NCBI GenBank assembly: GCA_958421945.1
Contig: CATZMZ010000017.1
Span: 1 to 11,351, forward strand
From: an uncultured Eubacteriales bacterium
Lineage (GTDB): Bacteria > Bacillota > Clostridia > Christensenellales > Borkfalkiaceae
Length of the DNA: 11,351 bases
Reading direction: 5' to 3'
Shown: piece by piece, positions 1 to 5,454 of the stretch
Layout: every line of letters begins with the position of its first letter
Numbering within the stretch: position 1 is the first letter of the stretch
The notes under the pieces: generated by a model
The model's database searches: none
The model's input: only the letters and a program-made list of their open reading frames with translations
What the model was told of the DNA's origin: nothing
Position numbers and translations under genes: made by a program

Positions 1-34
1 AAAACCAAAAACTCTCGACGGGAGGTAACCGCCT

Positions 35-109
35 ATGAAACACAATAAGATTACAAGCGCAGAGAAAAGGCTTTTCCCTTGCGTTTTTTGTTATTTTCGA
101 AGAAATTAA
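35..109 (+). CDS. Possible 24-codon leader peptide ORF (uncertain)
   Basis: A short frame of 24 codons starts at ATG 35 and ends at TAA 107-109. It has a strong Shine-Dalgarno sequence (GGAGG, 21-25) nine bases upstream of the ATG. The product begins MKHNKITSAEKR and is rich in basic and aromatic residues; no family is recognised. An intrinsic-terminator-like hairpin (58-83) lies inside the frame. A ribosome translating the frame would therefore melt the hairpin, as in leader-peptide attenuation, and the ABC exporter operon begins 165 bases downstream. The alternative is that the hairpin simply ends an upstream transcript and the frame is fortuitous. Confidence 0.3.
   Translation: MKHNKITSAEKRLFPCVFCYFRRN
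55..95 (+). terminator. Intrinsic terminator-like hairpin followed by T-tract
   Basis: The arms GAAAA and TTTTC close a GGC loop (64-76) and are extended by CGCA/TGCG outer pairs (58-61 with 80-83) across a small internal loop. T6 and a T-rich tail follow from 84. It is oriented to stop plus-strand transcription coming from left of the window, ahead of the ABC operon. Confidence 0.55.
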
Positions 110-191
110 CGACGAGGAAATGAATTATAAAAGAACAACAGACTTAATCTATAACGTATTGTAACGATAAAACCGCGTGATTGATTATAAA

Positions 192-221
192 TATGACGTC
201 ATAAAAAATGCAATGACATTG
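192..221. promoter_or_regulatory. Two adjacent palindromes upstream of the ABC operon (operator-like)
   Basis: A perfect 12-base palindrome, TATGACGTCATA, occupies 192-203. A second inverted repeat, CAATG-A-CATTG, occupies 211-221. Both lie in the 165-base gap before the ABC ATPase start at 275, where a regulator site would be expected. A weak promoter may overlap them (TTGTAA at 159-164, then GATTAT at 183-188 with an 18-base spacer), but neither hexamer is close to consensus. No regulator gene is present in the window, so the binding protein is unknown. Confidence 0.35.
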
Positions 222-274
222 TTGAATCGATTTAGCCTGTAAGAAAAAATTTACAATCAGCGAGGACAAGAAAT

Positions 275-1165
275 ATGATACTTGAATTAAACAATATCGA
301 TAAATCTTTTGGAGAAAAGGAAGTTCTCAAAGGCGTTTCTTTTGCGGCAGAGGGCGGCAAAGCGTTCGGACTTCTTGGCAGAAACGGCGCGGGAAAAACG
401 ACGTCTATCCGCATTATTATGAACGTGTTTCCCGCAAACGGCGGAGAGATACTTCTGGACGGAAAGCCGATTGACTATCACAAAATCGGGCTTGGTTATC
501 TTCCCGAAGAAAGAGGTCTTTACCCGAAAAAACCTGTTATTGACCAACTTGTATATTTTGCGGAACTGAAAGGTATGAGCGCAAAAGAAGCAGTCAAGGC
601 GGTTGATTACTGGCTTAACAGGCTCGGTATGACCGAGTACCGCAATAAACGGCTCGATACCCTTTCAAAAGGAAACCAGCAGAAAATTCAGTTGATAACG
701 GCACTTGCGCACAATCCGCACATTGTTATTCTTGACGAGCCTTTTTCGGGGCTCGATCCCGTAAACGCAATGCTTCTAAAAGACGTGGTAAAGGAACAGA
801 TTTTGCAAGGGAAAATCGTTTTGTTTTCAAGCCACCAGATGGCGTACATAGAGGAATTTTGCGACAGTATCGCAATATTAAGCGCGGGCAGGGTTGCAAT
901 CAGCGGAGATTTGGCTGAAATAAAGAGAAATTACGTGCGCGATAAATTAGTGGTAAGTACAACAAACCCCGAACGGATAAAATCCGATTTGGGCGAGGCT
1001 TGCGCCGAACGCGAGGACGGCACGCTTATTATTCAACTTGCAAGCCCCGATGAAAAGCAGTCTATGATGAAACGGCTTGTAGAGACCTATGATATCGACG
1101 AGGTAAAAGTGTTTGAGCCTTCCCTTAACGATATATTTGTAGAGTACGCAGGCGAGCAGGTGTAA
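275..1165 (+). CDS. ABC-2 exporter ATP-binding subunit, NatA/YhaQ type
   Basis: This 296-residue nucleotide-binding subunit hydrolyses ATP at the cytoplasmic face to power the permease encoded next. Visible motifs, in order: an A-loop aromatic at F12, Walker A GRNGAGKT (35-42), a Q-loop region LPEERGLYP in which Glu replaces the usual Gln (76-84), ABC signature LSKGNQQ (130-136), Walker B IVILDE with D154 and catalytic E155, D-loop GLDP, and the switch His at 186. The GNQQK form of the signature and a C-terminal domain of about 85 residues (about 210-296, DUF4162-like) are typical of the NatA/YhaQ branch, which includes sodium and drug/peptide exporters. The start is supported by GAGGA at 262-266, eight bases from the ATG. 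The stop lies 12 bases before the permease start, so the two are an operon. The substrate cannot be read from sequence. Confidence 0.93.
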   Translation: MILELNNIDKSFGEKEVLKGVSFAAEGGKAFGLLGRNGAGKTTSIRIIMNVFPANGGEILLDGKPIDYHKIGLGYLPEERGLYPKKPVIDQLVYFAELKGMSAKEAVKAVDYWLNRLGMTEYRNKRLDTLSKGNQQKIQLITALAHNPHIVILDEPFSGLDPVNAMLLKDVVKEQILQGKIVLFSSHQMAYIEEFCDSIAILSAGRVAISGDLAEIKRNYVRDKLVVSTTNPERIKSDLGEACAEREDGTLIIQLASPDEKQSMMKRLVETYDIDEVKVFEPSLNDIFVEYAGEQV

Positions 1166-1177
1166 GGAGGCAAAGCG

Positions 1178-2413
1178 ATGAAACAGTTTGGGAAAATACT
1201 TAAATTCGAGCTGAAAGGCTATCTTAAAAACAAAGTCTTTGTAGGCGTCACGATCTTTCTTGTAGCGGCAATCGCTATCGCTATGTTTATTCCGAATATT
1301 ATATCGGCTTTTAAGTCCGGGACAACACCGCCAAAGGATCTTCCCGTAATGCTTGTGTACGCTGAAGACGAAACCCTTTCGGAAACCGTAAAGGAATATT
1401 TTACGCAAGCCTTTACGGGGTATAACGTAAAAGTCGCCGACGGAACGCTTGACGATATAAAATCGCAGATTACAAGCGGCGGCGTCGAGTGCGCTTTTGT
1501 TTTGAACAGTCCGTCGTCTTACATTTATTACGTAAACAATCTCAATATGAGGGATACTAATCAGGCTGTTGCGAACACGGTATTGCAAGAGATTTACAGA
1601 GTGAACGCTATGATACAAAACGGACTATCCCCCGAACAGGCGAAGGATATTATGTCGGTGGTTATCGAAAGCGACACGATGACGCTCGGCGTTGACCAGA
1701 TAAAAAATTATTTCTATACCTACATAATGATATTTGCATTATATATGGTCATTATGCTTTACGGTCAACTTGTTGCGACAAACGTGGCAAGCGAAAAGAG
1801 TTCGCGGGCTATGGAAGTTCTGATTACGAGTGTAAAACCGACGAGCATGATGTTCGGAAAGGTTTTTGCGTCCTGTATCGTAGGCTTTACTCAACTTGTG
1901 CTTGTGTTCGGCTCGGCATTGCTGTTTTATAATATCAATAAAGCGCAGTTGACGAATCCGATAATCGCTTCGATATTCGGCATGCCCGTAAACCTGTTTA
2001 TTTATATGCTCGTGTTCTTTGTTCTCGGCTTTTTGATTTACGCTTTCCTTTACGGCGCAATCGGCTCAACCGTGTCAAAACTTGAAGATATAAGCACAAT
2101 GGTGTTGCCTGTCACTTTCTTTTTCATTATCGCCTTTATGGTGGTTCTGTTCTCGATGATAGGCGGCAACGTAAATTCCGTGTTGATGAAGATATGCTCT
2201 TATATTCCGTTCACTTCGCCTATGGCTATGTTTACGAGAATTTGTATGAGCACGGTTGCTTGGTATGAAATTTTCATTTCCATTATAATCTTAATCGGCT
2301 CTACCGTCGGTATCGGCGTTCTTTCTGCTAAAATCTACCGTGTAGGCGTTCTCCTTTACGGAACTCCGCCGAAGTTTACAAAAATTATAAAAGAGGTCTT
2401 AAAGAAACAGTAG
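1178..2413 (+). CDS. ABC-2 exporter permease, NatB/YhaP type
   Basis: This 411-residue membrane subunit pairs with the ATPase just upstream; its GGAGG (1166-1170) directly abuts that gene's stop codon. Six membrane segments can be seen at roughly residues 20-43, 178-199, 228-250, 270-292, 306-328 and 363-385. A soluble extracytoplasmic domain of about 130 residues lies between the first and second, the classic ABC2_membrane_3 layout. The motif EKSSRAMEVLITSVKP (206-221) after the second segment is a hallmark of this family, and the KIYRVGVLLYGTPPKF tail (385-400) resembles B. subtilis YhaP. Length matches the family (about 400-420). Function is inferred as export of an ion, peptide or drug; the substrate is unknown. 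Confidence 0.92.
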   Translation: MKQFGKILKFELKGYLKNKVFVGVTIFLVAAIAIAMFIPNIISAFKSGTTPPKDLPVMLVYAEDETLSETVKEYFTQAFTGYNVKVADGTLDDIKSQITSGGVECAFVLNSPSSYIYYVNNLNMRDTNQAVANTVLQEIYRVNAMIQNGLSPEQAKDIMSVVIESDTMTLGVDQIKNYFYTYIMIFALYMVIMLYGQLVATNVASEKSSRAMEVLITSVKPTSMMFGKVFASCIVGFTQLVLVFGSALLFYNINKAQLTNPIIASIFGMPVNLFIYMLVFFVLGFLIYAFLYGAIGSTVSKLEDISTMVLPVTFFFIIAFMVVLFSMIGGNVNSVLMKICSYIPFTSPMAMFTRICMSTVAWYEIFISIIILIGSTVGIGVLSAKIYRVGVLLYGTPPKFTKIIKEVLKKQ

Positions 2414-2485
2414 TCAACCGGCAAAAGAATGGCAGACTTCGCAAAAGGGCTTTTAACACTATAAAAAACAATTTAATAAAAAAGG

Positions 2486-2520
2486 AAAAGGAAGTTTGAA
2501 TTATATCGGACTTCCTTTTT
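2486..2520 (+). terminator. Intrinsic terminator of the ABC operon
   Basis: A 14-base-pair stem with two G-T pairs (2486-2499 with 2506-2519) closes a six-base loop and runs into T5. It starts 73 bases after the permease stop codon, in the right orientation to end that operon. Confidence 0.8.
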
Positions 2521-2528
2521 ATATGCGG

Positions 2529-2559
2529 TTGTCGGGAAAAATTCTCGGCAATTTTTTTT
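2529..2559 (+). terminator. Second, tandem intrinsic terminator
   Basis: The stem TTGTCGGGAA/TTCTCGGCAA (2529-2538 with 2542-2551, ten pairs including two G-T) has a three-base loop and is followed by T8 (2552-2559). It lies nine bases after the first terminator and would back it up. Confidence 0.75.
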
Positions 2560-2938
2560 GTAAAATTTTTGTGAAATACCCCAACAAACGGCTTACTAAT
2601 GTCCATATATGATAGAGAGATAATTTGTCTTTCGTGGACTCGTAAGAACAAAAACGGAGAGTAAAACAAAATGAAGAAGGCATAAAAAATGAAGTCGTAT
2701 ACAAGTTGAAAAATTTTTCAAGAGTGCTTTTCAGTGCGTAACGCCGAGAAAAACTTTGGAAGCAAATGCGGAGCAAAACTTAAACTAATGAGCAAAGTGT
2801 AGCCCACTGCGTAGCATCACGCTCTTTTTTCCGCACCGCCTTTCGGCGGCGCGGGCTTTTGAGCGGTTGCTCCTTTTCCCAAAAAATCTTTGCCGTGCAA
2901 ATTTTTTCGCGAATCCTGTTTTATCGTATAGGGTGTTC
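2560..2938. other. Gene-free stretch with a decayed coding look and several repeats
   Basis: No convincing intact gene is seen here. On the plus strand a 31-codon open stretch without its own ATG (about 2643-2735) continues after a +1 frame change into about 24 more codons (about 2730-2802, reading FSVRNAEKNFGSK and onward), which looks like eroded coding DNA. Inside it is a perfect 16-base palindrome (TTGAAAAATTTTTCAA, 2706-2721). A 14-base motif AAGTGTAGCCCACT (2795-2808) recurs inverted at 5241-5254. GAGC/GCTC arms followed by T6 (to 2830) and a CG-rich hairpin (2831-2854) follow. The stretch lies between the host exporter operon and the recombinase, so it probably contains one end of the mobile DNA, but no exact boundary is visible. 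Confidence 0.4.
2831..2860 (+). terminator. CG-rich hairpin with short T-tract
   Basis: CCGC-A-CCGCC, loop TTTC, GGCGG-C-GCGG forms a nine-pair stem with one internal mismatch. It is followed by GGCTTTT, a weak T-tract. It may be a weak terminator or simply a structural repeat. Confidence 0.4.
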
Positions 2939-2955
2939 CACTTATTCCATAAGTG
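2939..2955. repeat. Perfect short inverted repeat beside the recombinase 3' end
   Basis: CACTTAT-TCC-ATAAGTG has perfect seven-base arms around a three-base centre. Its right arm runs into CATAAGTGTAGC (2948-2959), which is repeated inverted at 5246-5257. It lies 67 bases beyond the recombinase stop codon. Large serine recombinases of the Tn4451 type are usually the last gene before an element end, so this is a candidate attachment-site region. That reading is inference only. Confidence 0.35.
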
Positions 2956-2957
2956 TA

Positions 2958-3012
2958 GCACGGTAGTCTATCATTATGGACAAATGATAAACTACCGTGC
3001 CTTTTTTATTTT
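2958..3012 (+). terminator. Long hairpin terminator, convergent with the recombinase gene
   Basis: The stem has ten pairs (GCACGGTAGT/ACTACCGTGC, 2958-2967 with 2991-3000), a single C/A mismatch, then seven more (TATCATT/AATGATA) around a seven-base loop. T6 and a T-rich tail follow on the plus strand (3002-3012). In plus orientation it would stop read-through into the recombinase. On the minus strand it is the first structure after the recombinase stop at 3022 and could stabilise or end that mRNA, though it lacks a T-run in that direction. Confidence 0.7.
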
Positions 3013-3021
3013 CTATTCAAT

Positions 3022-4632
3022 TTACACTAAATCGACTTTATAAACTATTTGTATTTTTCTTGGCGTATTCTTGTCTTTTGGTGCTGCACCGATTATAACT
3101 CGTTCAATAAGTTCAACACTCATTGCTCTCGTTAATTCGTTTACGTTTAGATAGCGTTTTATCTTCGCTATAAACTCGTCCACGTCGGCAACAACTTGAC
3201 TGCTTTTTGTAAGACTTTCGTTAAGTTCTTCAATCTCCGCCGTTAAGGTTTTCTTCTCGCCTGTATATCTCGTTATTAGCATAACGCAAATATCTTCGGG
3301 GATTTTACCTTTAACTTTGTCAGCGTAAGCGTTTTCAAGAAGTCCATCTAAATCAGTGAGTCGTTTGCTTTTCTTTTTTAACTCATTTTGAATCGACTTG
3401 ATTTTCTCTTGAGAAAGTTTTTCGCTTCTTTCAAGGAAAGCGTTTCTAACGGCTGTTTCATCGGCTATTACCATATCAATCTTACTTCGGATATCCGCCA
3501 AAATGACTTCTTCAATATCCTTTGCGTTAATATGGTGACTAAAACAATAAGCCTTACCAAGCCTACTATGGTCGCCACATTCAAACGAGCAATAAACTTT
3601 GCCGTTTGTTACCGAACGACTCATTCGCATTTTACCGCCACAATCTTCGCAGAACATTAACCCCGAAAGAGCGTGGACGAATCCGCTTCGTTTTGTTTTC
3701 CGTCCTTGACTAACCGAACGTAGCATTTCTTGTATTCGCTCAAAAGTTTCTCGGTCAATAATTGGCTCGTGTGTATTCTTAATCACAAGAAAATCGCTTT
3801 CATCACGATAAATACGCTTATGGTTTTTATACGATACGGTTGTTACACGTTGTTGAACTAAGTCACCAGTGTAGATAGGATTTTTTAATATCCATTTTAC
3901 CGATTGCATCGACCAATACTTTAAGCCACGACTATCGCCTTTCTTGCCAAACTTCTCTTGCATATACCGTTGCGGGCAAGGAACACCTTCAAGATTAAGA
4001 ACGTCTTTTATTTTACTCATAGAGTAGCCGTTTAATCTCATTTGAAAGATTCGCCTTACAACACTTGCGGCAGGTTCGTCAATTACGGGCAATCGCTTGT
4101 CTTTATCCACGATAACGTATCCAAACGGTGCTTTGGGCGAGTGATACTTTCCGTCTTTCGCTTGTGCGCGAATAACCGATTTTACCTTTTTACTCGTATT
4201 AGCGGCGTGCCATTCGTTAAAAACGTTCATTATCGGCATCATTTCCATTGCACTGTTATCTCGGTTAGCCGTATCTACGTTGTCTTGAATAGCGATAAAC
4301 CTTATCCCAAACGTTGGAAAGACGTAATCGAGATATTGTCCGACTTGAATATAGTTTCTTCCAAAACGGGAAAGGTCTTTTACAATTATCGTATTGATTA
4401 TCCCGTTTTTTGCATCGTCTAATAACTTTTGTACGCCCGGTCTTTCAAACGTAGTTCCCGATATTCCGTCGTCGATGTAAACGTCGTGCAAAGTCCAACC
4501 TTTTTCGTTAACGTACTTAGTTAAAATCAAGCGTTGGTTTTCTATACTCGTTGATTCCGAGTCTTGTCCGTCGTCACGTGACAGTCTTGCATAAATTCCT
4601 ACTATGTAATTTTTATTTTGCTTAGGTTTCAT
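3022..4632 (-). CDS. Large serine recombinase (TnpX/TndX-like)
   Basis: This 536-residue recombinase would cut and rejoin DNA at attachment sites through a serine-DNA intermediate, excising and integrating the element. Residues 9-150 are the resolvase catalytic domain: Ser18 in YARLSRDD is the likely nucleophile, with DDGISGTTFERP (54-65) and KDLSRFGRN (85-93) carrying conserved active-site arginines. Residues about 165-300 are the Recombinase domain (APFGY, 168-172). C328-x2-C331 with later C348, C352 and C363 form a zinc ribbon. A charged coiled coil covers about 400-480, and the C-terminal end resembles DUF4368. All domains are present, so it appears intact. The start at 4632 is preferred because GGGAGG lies just upstream; an in-frame ATG at 4659 has no such site and precedes the mapped transcription start. 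A consensus promoter lies at 4675-4703. Family and length match the recombinases of Tn4451/Tn5397-type elements. Confidence 0.93.
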   Translation of the reverse strand: MKPKQNKNYIVGIYARLSRDDGQDSESTSIENQRLILTKYVNEKGWTLHDVYIDDGISGTTFERPGVQKLLDDAKNGIINTIIVKDLSRFGRNYIQVGQYLDYVFPTFGIRFIAIQDNVDTANRDNSAMEMMPIMNVFNEWHAANTSKKVKSVIRAQAKDGKYHSPKAPFGYVIVDKDKRLPVIDEPAASVVRRIFQMRLNGYSMSKIKDVLNLEGVPCPQRYMQEKFGKKGDSRGLKYWSMQSVKWILKNPIYTGDLVQQRVTTVSYKNHKRIYRDESDFLVIKNTHEPIIDRETFERIQEMLRSVSQGRKTKRSGFVHALSGLMFCEDCGGKMRMSRSVTNGKVYCSFECGDHSRLGKAYCFSHHINAKDIEEVILADIRSKIDMVIADETAVRNAFLERSEKLSQEKIKSIQNELKKKSKRLTDLDGLLENAYADKVKGKIPEDICVMLITRYTGEKKTLTAEIEELNESLTKSSQVVADVDEFIAKIKRYLNVNELTRAMSVELIERVIIGAAPKDKNTPRKIQIVYKVDLV

Positions 4633-4684
4633 TTTTACCTCCCAAACCCAAGCGAGCAATATTCACTTGGCAGTAGTATATCAT
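4622..4684 (-). CDS. Possible 20-codon coupling peptide between the TnpW-like gene and the recombinase
   Basis: ATG at 4684 overlaps the upstream TGA as ATGA and has a good GGAGG seven bases before it. The frame reads MIYYCQVNIARLG and onward and stops at 4622-4624, 11 bases inside the recombinase gene. This arrangement could couple recombinase translation to the upstream gene on long transcripts. The promoter at 4675-4703 would start RNA after this ATG, so the peptide could be made only from read-through mRNA. No family is recognised and it may be fortuitous. Confidence 0.3.
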   Translation of the reverse strand: MIYYCQVNIARLGLGGKNET

Positions 4685-4703
4685 AATTCCTCCTTATTTT
4701 CAA
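4675..4703 (-). promoter_or_regulatory. Sigma-A type promoter for the recombinase
   Basis: On the minus strand, TTGAAA (-35, plus coordinates 4698-4703), a 17-base spacer and TATACT (-10, 4675-4680), with TG one base before the -10 (extended -10). Transcription would start near 4668, giving a leader of about 35 bases before the recombinase ATG at 4632. The promoter is embedded in the last codons of the TnpW-like gene, so the recombinase can be expressed separately from the genes before it. Confidence 0.65.
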
Positions 4704-4872
4704 GCGTTTCCGCATAGGCTTTATCCATTGCTACACGCTGTATTACTGTGTTTATATCTTTTCCTCCAAGATAAAAACTCTGAACGAGATATTTTTTATC
4801 CTTAACCTTTCTTACTACGGTAGTGGAAGGTGCGGAAAGATAAGTGTTGGTGTTAAGTTGCTGTTTAATAAT
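4681..4872 (-). CDS. TnpW-like small protein, apparently with an ATT start
   Basis: The frame has 63 codons (reading IIKQQLNTNTYLSAP and onward, ending ENKEEL) and stops at TGA 4681-4683. Its charged N-terminal half, the central VVRKVKDKKYLVQSFYLGGKD segment with its predicted beta strands, and its position directly before a TnpX-type recombinase match the small TnpW proteins of Tn4451-like elements; this is recalled from family knowledge, not searched. AGGGGG (4879-4884) lies at ribosome-binding distance, but no ATG, GTG or TTG follows at the start: the codons after the in-frame TAA at 4876-4878 are ATA, ATT, ATT. Initiation must use AUU or AUA, or the gene has lost its start codon. The only in-frame ATG, deep in the reading frame (AMDKAYAE), is too late to be plausible. 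Confidence 0.5.
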   Translation of the reverse strand: MIKQQLNTNTYLSAPSTTVVRKVKDKKYLVQSFYLGGKDINTVIQRVAMDKAYAETLENKEEL

Positions 4873-4896
4873 TATTTACCCCCTGTAATTAGTTTT

Positions 4897-4917
4897 TTAG
4901 TGATATTCAGTTTTCAT
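4897..4917 (-). CDS. Six-codon micro-ORF with its own ribosome binding site (doubtful)
   Basis: ATG at 4917 follows AAAAGGAG at normal spacing. The frame reads MKTEYH and stops at 4897-4899, 13 bases before the AGGGGG of the TnpW-like gene. It is too short to assign; it may be a leader peptide or the truncated beginning of a lost gene. Confidence 0.2.
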   Translation of the reverse strand: MKTEYH

Positions 4918-4933
4918 AATTTTTTCTCCTTTT

Positions 4934-4971
4934 AATGCTTTTTGCATTCACGGACCGCTTTATTGCGGTTT
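4934..4971. repeat. Two small hairpins before the TnpW-like gene
   Basis: AATGC-TTTTT-GCATT (4934-4948) and ACCGC-TTTATT-GCGGT (4954-4969). The second is followed on the plus strand by TTTTCTTTTT and could act as a weak plus-strand terminator shielding the recombinase region. Confidence 0.35.
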
Positions 4972-5095
4972 TTCTTTTTACAAGCAATGAATCTTTTTCA
5001 ATCCTTATTTAATATATTTTCATCTTTATAGGACGCACGTTCATTCGCTTTTTTTCTTAGTATTGAGTTGTTGTTTGTTCGAAATAGGCATAGGC

Positions 5096-5116
5096 AAAAA
5101 TCGGGTTTCCCGATTG
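5096..5116 (-). terminator. Intrinsic terminator-like hairpin (minus strand)
   Basis: On the minus strand, AATCGGG-AAA-CCCGATT forms a seven-pair stem with a three-base loop, running into a T5 tract (plus coordinates 5096-5100, partly in the stem). It lies between the transfer-origin-like hairpin and the TnpW-like gene and would limit read-through from upstream. Confidence 0.55.
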
Positions 5117-5214
5117 TTTGAAAAGGTCAAAAGCGCCATTTTGGCAATTCTCTTTACCTGCTTAGGATTTTGATATTTTCCGCTTTAATTTTTAGTCATT
5201 ATTTTGCCTCGCAG

Positions 5215-5257
5215 AGCCCACCACTTTCAAAGGAAAGTGTAGTGGGCTACACTTATG
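5215..5257 (-). other. Transfer-origin-like hairpin region (putative oriT)
   Basis: Two overlapping, mutually exclusive hairpins are visible. The first is AGCCCAC-CACTTTC, loop AAAG, GAAAGTG-TA-GTGGGCT (5215-5248): fourteen pairs with a two-base bulge. The second is AAGTGTAG-TGGG-CTACACTT (5235-5254): perfect eight-base arms. On the minus strand the second reads CATAAGTGTAGCCCACT, which resembles the MOBQ nick sequence TAAGTGCGCCCT, with a long inverted repeat beside it as in R1162-type transfer origins. The sequence lies in a gene-free stretch of a mobile module. The resemblance is by eye and no relaxase gene is present in the window. Confidence 0.4.
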
Positions 5258-5302
5258 CCGCCTATAAGTTTTTGCTTGCCGTTATGGTGGTCGTATTCTC
5301 AT
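5227..5302 (-). pseudogene. Possible frameshifted small ORF with an excellent ribosome binding site
   Basis: ATG at 5300-5302 follows a full AGGAGG (5311-5316) at eight bases, yet as written it encodes only MRIRPP before TAA at 5282-5284. Removing one base just after the ATG would open a 24-codon frame reading EYDHHNGKQKLIGG and onward, stopping at TGA 5227-5229 inside the hairpin region. Either this is a broken small gene or a micro-leader whose ribosome binding site serves another purpose. Confidence 0.25.
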
Positions 5303-5330
5303 TATGTTGTCCTCCTTTTTAAGTATGATA

Positions 5331-5360
5331 AAAGCCCGCAACGTTTTCGTTACAGGCTTT
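5331..5360 (-). terminator. Terminator downstream of the sigma-like gene
   Basis: On the minus strand a 13-pair stem (AAAGCCTGTAACG with CGTTGCGGGCTTT, two G-T pairs) closes an AAAA loop and leads into TTTTATC. It lies 95 bases after the stop of the sigma-like gene. The T-run is short, so termination may be partial. Two smaller hairpins, TGAGAG/CTCTCA (5379-5397) and CCTTGC/GCAAGG (5414-5435), lie between them. Confidence 0.6.
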
Positions 5361-5454
5361 CTCATTTCTCTATTTAGTTGAGAGTTTTGCCCTCTCACTT
5401 ATATAAGGACACACCTTGCCGAAAAGTATGCAAGGATTTTTGAAAAGTTAAAAA

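Noticed and set aside
947..1618. Long minus-strand open frame of 223 codons across the ABC gene junction
   Set aside because: It is antisense to two well-supported genes, has no ribosome binding site, and its product has no recognisable motif.
2385..2776. Two overlapping minus-strand frames of 85-94 codons after the permease gene
   Set aside because: They run through two plus-strand terminators in antisense, lack ribosome binding sites and encode low-complexity Phe/Ser-rich sequence.
4633..4659. Upstream ATG at 4659 extending the recombinase by nine residues
   Set aside because: No ribosome binding site precedes it, while GGGAGG sits right before the ATG at 4632 and family proteins begin near the YARLSRDD segment.
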